Assembly: GCA_016206875.1 (NCBI GenBank)
Contig: JACQQR010000086.1
Coordinates: forward strand, 1 to 13,166
DNA: 13,166 bases
Origin: Candidatus Omnitrophota bacterium
GTDB lineage: Bacteria; Omnitrophota; Omnitrophia; Omnitrophales; JACROU01
Direction: 5' to 3'
Below the pieces are notes generated by a model. That model was not told where the DNA came from, did not search any database, and saw only the letters and a program-made list of their open reading frames with translations. Shown here in pieces: positions 9,001 to 10,786 of this stretch. Every line of letters starts with the position of its first letter. Position 1 is the first letter of the stretch. A program made the position numbers and the translations under genes.

Positions 9001-10351
9001 GGATGGCGTAACACTGGACCCTCAAGATTATAAAAATGCCGCTTATGCTTCTGCGGGGCTCGATTCCGTAACCTTTCTCGGTTATGAAAGTTTGGATTCG
9101 AAGTATCAGTGGACTTACAACAAAAACGGGGAAGCGGAAGTGCGGATTGCGGGTCCGGAAGGATTTTTAACGCCCAAGTTTTATGCGGTGAATGTGGAAT
9201 TTGATGGGGAACAAAGAATTAGAAGCGGCCAGCTCCAAACCGAAGATGGTTTAATTATCGAAATCGAAAATTATTTACCTGTCCGCGGCCGGCTGCAAGA
9301 TGGAAGCGCTTTCACTGTCTCATTTCCAGCGGGAACCAATGAAATTAAAACCGCGCAGGATGGCACGACTCAATATGAAATCACTCAAGAAGACGGAAAT
9401 GTGTTTACTTATGATCCGATTGGTGAATTAATTAAAGTCACTACTCCTCAAGGAGAAACAACTTCATTTCTCTATAATCACAATTCTTCCGGCCAAGTGG
9501 CTTCTTTCGTAGAAACTCATCGCAAGCAGCACGCGATTAACGGCATTCCGTTTCTGGCTGAAATGAAGTCCAAGGCCGATAGCTCTAGCCAAAGCATTGA
9601 GCTATTAAATGGCTCTTCCCCTTTAATTAGTCACAGCGGCCAGGGATTTGCCGCGGCTGTTTACAAAGAAGCGCTTGGGCAATGGGAAGTTTTAGCAGGC
9701 ACATTCTCTTCCGGCGCGGACCGGCTTGCGCTCGAGCAATTTCTCACTCGTGTAGAACCTGGTCAATCCGTGGCATTTTCCGTCAACGATGCTTCTTTGG
9801 GCTTGGCCAGTGAAGTGATACTCACGGGCATTGAGCGCATTGGCGGAAATCAGATCCGGGAAGCTCTCGCTAAGTCCATATCTGGCCAAAACTATGGCCA
9901 AAGTTATTCATTTTTTGGACAAAGAGGCATTCAAGCAGCAAACGTCCTTGATAAGCTCGGCAGTCGAGATGGCACCGGCATTGAGCTTTCTACGGTTACC
10001 CAGACACAAAACACAGTTTTAAACCCCTCTTCACTAATCTATTCCAATGTTTCTATGGCGCTTCGCATCCCTGAAACGGTAAGCCGCCAGTTAGGAGCTT
10101 TCGTCCAAGAAGCCGGAGCTCATAAGGTGGCGGGCAATATTCAGGAGACTACCGTTTATAACGAAGCCGGTGAGATCGTGATGAGCCAGAGAATCGACGG
10201 CCTCATGAGTTTTTATGAAGGCGGAAAAATTCGCGAGACATTTAATGCAGAAGGCGAGCTCGTTTATTTCAATGAATATGAATATAACGCGGAAGGAAAA
10301 CCGGAGTATCTTAAAAAAATCACTCTAGTAAAAACCCGCGAAGATTTTTAA
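2..10351 (+). CDS. Giant multidomain surface/RHS-like protein, 5'-partial, up to the in-frame TAA
   Basis: The frame is open from the first complete codon (nt 2) to a TAA at 10349-10351, giving 3,449 codons. The GTG at 53 is not a credible start: the frame is open upstream of it, it has no Shine-Dalgarno, and it falls just before the first Ig-like repeat. The true start and any signal peptide therefore lie outside the window. In order, the protein has 14 Ig-like repeats (residues ~29-1063, counted from nt 2), YD-like repeats (~1081-1577), a glucoamylase/GH144-like helical domain (~1591-2033), two jelly-roll domains (~2164-2305 and ~2582-2739), more YD-like repeats, and an ILEI-like domain (~3198-3321). 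I see no cysteine. The likely role is as an exported or surface protein that contacts glycans; this is inferred from the domains. The frame continues past the TAA with matching character, so this is probably the N-terminal part of a longer polypeptide. No gene symbol is recognisable. Confidence 0.9.
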   Translation: MWFKAQRNSRLPAGTPGVITMEYGVWAPDTVPPVVSIITNTTLTNQPNFVVDFLSDGKLKQTTFQLQEGENHLVIRDQDAAGNETEVPYPGPVILDTIKPLIQITSDLAVNSPNYTLSYTVDGELQTAAKYLIEGDNPFTIQESDLAGNITVQTVNVFLDSIPPRLEFQSSDITNQLEYLLRYTVDGVLKERLVTLREGVNSIEVLERDALNNETRVTFFVTLDTVPPVIEWLNPYAYVKDANYTLEYSVDGVRKSKIYSLREGLNEIGVIEQDAAHNINSQIFNVYLDTVPPQASVILNNGDEYATTDSVTLALTGEDANVDSMRFSLDGSTWTDWEPFETSKTLNVTQEGSHEIFYELRDKAGWVSQTSDLIVKDTVPPSGSIVINGNDAYTNTRDIILTLAAYDATSGIRAMRFQVAGSWTDWESFQATKAITLPDIQGEQTILFELKDKAGLVSQASDQIAFDSVEPEVIVTSKSLTNQENYLLEYTVDGIAKTSGFTLVEGRNVLEIVEEDPAGNQTRLTHEVTLDTVPPTGSILINAGDAYTTNQTATLTLTGLDVTSAVESVRFSGDQGANWTSWRPFESITSFGLGDVDGPQEIWYELRDQAGWVSRFTDTIILDRAPPTGSLLVNGGALYTNNLVLSLAISATDAASGVKEMRLMSQTQAWSDWEPFETSKTHTLSEIEGKHEVFVEVRDYAGLSERFSYSITYDSTPPSLVVRSASLVNTPDYELVYESDRLQKRRAVTLLEGENQLAISERDEAGNITEQNFTVTLDTIAPTITLNSSNIVNNPDYILSYTVDGILKTQASTLVEGENHLNVTESDAAGNVTFQNFLVTLDSIPPQIVVRSPGEVTESLYIFMYEVDGVPRSETRDLLEGENILTISESDAARNQTTLTFKVTLDSQAPFGTIEVNEGALYTTSPDLQITLNIQDQVSGLDKARFSLDGGMNWTDWETFTSSRALSILENYGEKDIRVEVRDKAGHIAGFSATINFVSDLTLEFLSAAQTTNENYLLEYRVNGTQEYQENWLLHPGINSLLITSELSGIQKNEQFEVTLNQVEPLEPLIPAIPILGEDLLSITTQNGWIAKYDGSSLVKMELAGLYEFYLPELDASGNLKGGLLVERDGSRTLIEDSHAIMKLSPNGEKTLYYANGLTRKIITSNGEPIRYAYQLDGQGGIKRILAMEESTKSLYEANGKPVWILKIDSAAVPGEDGTDIRYQEGILSSYKDKLGNLFGYRITNIQGGFESNLVSVIPSGQSQVLDIAPILADLANYPALGPVIENEILRKVTYDANKNITSVVSGKNELLNLAGGLPTHLVTASGISKSFSSSVDSLGNLNSITVSENGLSQTYEATGAIGAITLADGTTLNIAGETLDSITLTDGSIIKEIVKNGPTLTAFTRTYLDGRAEHYEASRLKWRKEPNGDLTTFLLIDGKDVPTTLETADGRVYHYLESKNSEGRVERTGTLISAETENGGRLEFDASGRPVRFIQERDVEIPADQIPDLPEGESYIPFISLTNSELRALTVDSLGNILSGEILFRDGTQYLIEDGAIKKQITPAGQIIEFSAAQITPPAPLAKIPAEPLTQEEETYRQALITAQLDYFLSGQGLDSLTGLPLDNLNSQTGEKPSYSQATLVGFWAEILASIATGDIVDARISKEDALDRLIDLLGNFRQVQTEAGYKGLVSFFDIEDRQEPVLDAQGNLTGQFQAVPHYRRKFNQVAIGDNLNLSVSLASVLGAMEEVEGGFLTAGFAKMAVGLYISQILTAQDEGYQEFYDKNDTKRFHAALNFNPSTGEKTGFTGQMDRMFNEFRTGLFWLAARNPEYKAALDNLDVAVKPYETESGEKIDIALPFDGGAFQMFWPLLHVDETQYPEFETAHRNFLVAQSEFIEKNNIPGLLSAGENPGAGYDGKIGLLAAAETADKLSQNVGSLYGTASAFGVAPHYALQLLKNIETKFPGIRNQFGFTDSLRLDPSASGTVSPAYGTHYYGVDQASFVLALSGKSKNYFQNYLNQQGLASEFDSLYRSQIFNLTPASGELSMPSDFSSLPVNDGTGQAMPHAPPVTLYSGASSNPDGRPAGLVKQESFVPSITDPLLGEGKIYNYFTSNSVIHHVEIEFDGATPKRVMRLEEYLAGPNQRQLARSLLANMKLDLLAEATLQGPFYDDRQLGRGFASSAIVRDPVIGEARRIQFDFKKPEFPVGIYAKYNNLDLSGFDYLSVPVRFGSQSEPVNLKVEFKGVGEILLTSQTSSDWQYFYIPIIRPLGTLNEIAVSIVTPDGRPAQGEVFLGPVSAFKIRTSNVIDYPTLLGQSQNQIKNQILNAIASQTPGVTRTERREEILENYELDEDGKLTRGTLRLADGGIQFYEAGRLVKWIFPNGKTALFEKGLASYIIDLSRGSLQEGRFYYDSSFTGNIRSFVLEDLDSRKAFDNQGHLKEMNLGGAFAIFDADGNISRIETEEAILTNLEFAEDGGILRGHVGLKDGSSEFEIDGTSGEESYLDPNGDRIFYNSERVTGIDPQGDEGRTSFTYTEDNVGGLTNARVILPTGENQSLAEYRINPLFTSQTFHGGEYIFDAPPVDYLKQAAEQNRIGSFSSSDFASGTRNFSGGRWYAELSYTFQSASGSALGLYVQSSQTVNISDQSFLAVTVQKMEPTDITQTFTLNVKAASYQTLYTFQIDASQTSVQTFMFPLEGKGGNSVEITLEPVRQANMVGRQGRIRVHDISYLSVRKLDQPIWVEKTGIDQKIIKQIYQEARVLKSVGEETALRRAKYFDELGKLRDIPAQVIYEEFENNGNKTLVLREFESLGGLRAEYGSNNQAEFNGVLENILLPDGTSVQTTNNASGLESIAVPSSTGSSQTNYQYGHARTITQPDGRQYEFRYEYESDGTEITVLKDVKTGEERHFREGRLVESRNSDGLLTTYQYTPDGELSGSDLSYRGESIQAVSYEFDGDQTRIKDERGTTWFYDKDGNLTKHLTRDGLLFGYGSFSQSLPDGVTLDPQDYKNAAYASAGLDSVTFLGYESLDSKYQWTYNKNGEAEVRIAGPEGFLTPKFYAVNVEFDGEQRIRSGQLQTEDGLIIEIENYLPVRGRLQDGSAFTVSFPAGTNEIKTAQDGTTQYEITQEDGNVFTYDPIGELIKVTTPQGETTSFLYNHNSSGQVASFVETHRKQHAINGIPFLAEMKSKADSSSQSIELLNGSSPLISHSGQGFAAAVYKEALGQWEVLAGTFSSGADRLALEQFLTRVEPGQSVAFSVNDASLGLASEVILTGIERIGGNQIREALAKSISGQNYGQSYSFFGQRGIQAANVLDKLGSRDGTGIELSTVTQTQNTVLNPSSLIYSNVSMALRIPETVSRQLGAFVQEAGAHKVAGNIQETTVYNEAGEIVMSQRIDGLMSFYEGGKIRETFNAEGELVYFNEYEYNAEGKPEYLKKITLVKTREDF
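86..3190 (+). repeat. A-type Ig-like repeats, nine copies of about 64 residues
   Basis: Copies lie at 86-286, 287-478, 479-670, 671-865, 1400-1591, 2141-2332, 2333-2524, 2525-2716 and a degenerate ninth at 2993-3190. Six are exactly 192 nt. Each starts with D(T/S)xxP, carries a central YTVDG-like strand, then LxEGxN and ExDxAGN(x)T, and ends in a VTL strand. This is the pattern of short bacterial Ig-like beta-sandwich modules used as stalks in surface proteins. The DNA has diverged at synonymous sites: SYTVDG at 353-370 and 2399-2416 shares only one of six codons. The copies are therefore old and conserved at protein level. B-type copies are interspersed within this span. The function as a spacer or adhesive stalk is inferred. 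Confidence 0.85.
866..2992 (+). repeat. B-type Ig-like repeats, five copies of 88-92 residues
   Basis: Copies lie at 866-1129, 1130-1399, 1592-1867, 1868-2140 and 2717-2992. The consensus starts D(T)xPPxGSIxIN, then (A/L)YT, a long strand ending in SGxxxMRFS, then WTDWEPF, and closes with xELRDKAGxVS. This resembles the widespread Ig-like/OmpL47-like repeat of bacterial surface proteins. The five copies are interleaved with the A family (overall AAAABBABBAAABA), and all share the same D-x-x-P boundary, so the two families appear to be interchangeable modules in one stalk. Family naming is by recalled motif, not by a profile search. Confidence 0.8.
3182..4730 (+). other. Proline-rich linker followed by degenerate YD/RHS-like beta repeats
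   Basis: A short Pro/Leu/Ile-rich linker (3182-3240) ends the Ig stalk. After it come many short, weakly periodic beta units with turns of the type (Y/F)D-x-x-G-(N/R)-(L/I), for example FDASGRPVRF near 4454, and DG-(S/T/R) turns followed by a strand. They look like diverged YD repeats, which in RHS and teneurin proteins wind into a shell. The motif is looser than in classical RHS proteins, so the fold assignment is tentative. No catalytic motif is visible. Confidence 0.5.
4772..6100 (+). other. Glucoamylase-like / GH144-like (alpha/alpha)6 domain
   Basis: About 440 residues switch from beta repeats to an alpha-helical, aromatic-rich domain. An N-terminal part has SLTGLPLDNL, then helices around FWAEILASIATGDIVD and a GF/Y-type strand (GLVSFFDIED). 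A middle part has NLNLSVSLASVLGAM. A C-terminal part has FWPLLHVDETQYPEF, followed by NFLVAQ, GLLSAGENP, GYDG, then VAPHYAL, an FGFTDS-type turn, and YYGVDQASFVLAL. This order matches what I recall of the putative glucoamylase family PF10091 and of GH144 beta-1,2-glucanases. The substrate cannot be told, and I have not assigned catalytic acids. A beta-glucan or cell-envelope glycan target is inference. Such a domain is usually a stand-alone enzyme; here it sits inside a giant repeat protein. Confidence 0.6.
6491..6916 (+). other. Jelly-roll, carbohydrate-binding-like domain 1
   Basis: The segment runs from GPFYDDRQLGRGFASSAIV to FLGPVSAFKI. It consists of alternating beta strands, including FDYLSVPVRFG, a conserved-looking NLKVEFKGVGE strand and a WQYFYIPI strand. 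The pattern is that of beta-sandwich domains in the CBM11/CIA30-like group, in which a central strand reading 'dYLsvpv' is typical. It follows the glycosidase-like domain after about 130 residues of linker, a common enzyme-then-binding-module order. Ligand binding is inferred; no ligand residues were identified. Confidence 0.45.
7010..7740 (+). other. YD-like beta repeats between the two jelly rolls
   Basis: The region contains repeated short strands and turns, such as DEDGKLTRGTLRLADGG, EAGRLVKWIFPNGKTALFE and FDADGNISRIETEE. These resemble the units at 3242-4730 and 8400-9490. They probably continue the same RHS-like shell around the inserted domains. The fold is inferred from motif and periodicity alone. 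Confidence 0.45.
7745..8218 (+). other. Jelly-roll, carbohydrate-binding-like domain 2
   Basis: A Ser-rich start (GSFSSSDFASGTRNF) leads into about 150 residues of strands, including WYAELSYTF, QSFLAVTVQKM, FTLNVKAASY and VHDISYLSVRKL. The layout is like the first jelly roll: an early aromatic strand, a central '(F/Y)L(S/A)V' strand and a closing strand ending in 'SYLSVRK'. It may be a diverged paralogue of domain 1 or an independent CBM-like module. There is little residue-level identity between the two. Confidence 0.4.
8400..9490 (+). other. YD/RHS-like repeat region, best-conserved part
   Basis: This stretch has the most classical YD units in the window: YDKDGNLTKHLTRDG (8918-8962), DGRQYEFRYEYESDG, TTYQYTPDGELSGS and FTYDPIGELIKVTTPQGE (around 9404-9457). 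YD repeats form the beta cocoon of RHS-type toxins and related surface proteins. The PxxxDR aspartyl-protease motif that marks the end of an RHS core is not present in the window, so this is RHS-like rather than a canonical RHS cage. Confidence 0.6.
9593..9964 (+). other. ILEI/FAM3-type lectin-like domain
   Basis: The order of motifs matches the ILEI/PANDER-like fold (PF15711 as I recall it). A first strand (SIELLNG) is followed by GQGFAAAVY, a 'W-x-V-L-A-G-T-F' strand matching the usual 'fdT' element, and a helix ending ALEQFL. Next come VEPGQSVAFSVNDASLGL, matching 'G-x-I-V-x-v-a-v-x-D-x-a-S', then a helix and IGGNQIREAL, and finally SYSFFGQRGIQ, matching 'a-l-I-G-x-k-G'. In eukaryotic FAM3 proteins this fold is a secreted globular domain, and bacterial copies occur in large surface proteins. 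A glycan- or protein-binding role is inferred. Confidence 0.55.
9998..10348 (+). other. Beta-rich tail leading up to the TAA
   Basis: After the ILEI-like domain come an Asn/Ser-rich linker and an amphipathic stretch (around 10055-10130). A final set of YD-like units follows, reading YNEAGEIVMSQ, FNAEGELVYFNEY and YNAEGKPEYLKK, and ends at REDF before the stop. The last units are regular and show no decay approaching the TAA, so the stop does not coincide with a domain boundary eroded by drift. Confidence 0.5.
10349..10351 (+). other. Single in-frame TAA interrupting the giant frame
   Basis: The codons read GAA GAT TTT TAA GAG CGC TCT (E D F stop E R S). The frame is the same on both sides, so an indel causing a frameshift cannot explain it. 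A one-base substitution can: AAA, CAA, GAA and TTA are each one change away. A Lys, Gln or Glu here would fit the coiled coil that begins immediately after. No other in-frame stop occurs in about 13.1 kb, so wholesale reassignment of TAA is unlikely. Confidence 0.9.
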
Positions 10352-10367
10352 GAGCGCTCTCGAGAGC
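10351..10367 (+). repeat. Two overlapping perfect palindromes next to the TAA
   Basis: AGAGCGCTCT (10351-10360) and GCTCTCGAGAGC (10356-10367) are each perfect palindromes and overlap by five bases. They begin at the last base of the stop codon. The second can fold as a 4-bp stem with a 4-base loop. There is no T-tract after it, and the reading frame continues through it, so it does not look like an intrinsic terminator. It may be chance in a Glu/Arg/Ser-coding stretch. Confidence 0.6.
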
Positions 10368-10786
10368 TTGAGCACCAGATTGAAGAGGCCAAATTTGAGG
10401 CGCTTTATCAACTTGCCGGATCCGATGAAGTCGCTCGTGTCAGGGTCGAGGAAGAAGTTAATCGAGGGGTCTCAGACATTAATTCCAACATCTCTTATTT
10501 GCAATCCAAACGCTACGTGACTTATACCTACAAAACGAAAGGATTTTTCGGGATTGGATCGAAGAAAAAGACAGCTACGATTGAGGTGCCTGGGATAGCT
10601 GGTTTAATCTCGCAATTGGAGGCTCAAAGAACAGATCTCATCCGAAAGGGCGAAGAGGCGTTGGCTCAAATTCCGGGGAATGTGGCAGCCAAAAAGCAGG
10701 AGATTGAAGATGCCACAAGAGACCGGCTTCTTGAGTTAGAGCAGGAAAAAGACAAATTTTATGAAGATATATTACGTAGTGAATTT
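10352..10786 (+). other. Charged coiled coil with a short beta-hairpin-like insert
   Basis: Helical heptad-like sequence rich in Glu, Arg and Lys starts immediately after the TAA (ERSRELEHQIEEAKFEALYQL). It resumes at 10606-10786 (SQLEAQRTDLIRKGEEAL, then EIEDATRDRLLELEQEKDKF). Between the two helices, about 10515-10600, lies a Lys/Tyr/Thr-rich stretch with YVTYTYKTKGFFGIGSKKK and a TIEVPG strand, which looks like a beta hairpin or a tip loop. An antiparallel helical hairpin with a protruding tip is a reasonable model, but it is inferred. Confidence 0.6.

Noticed and set aside
10340..10360. Frameshift (programmed or by indel) at the end of the first frame
   Set aside because: The downstream coding sequence is in the same frame as the upstream one, so only a substitution, an in-frame change or readthrough can account for the stop.
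10352..10376. Intrinsic terminator after the TAA
   Set aside because: There is a small palindrome but no T-tract, and the same reading frame continues through it for 938 codons.
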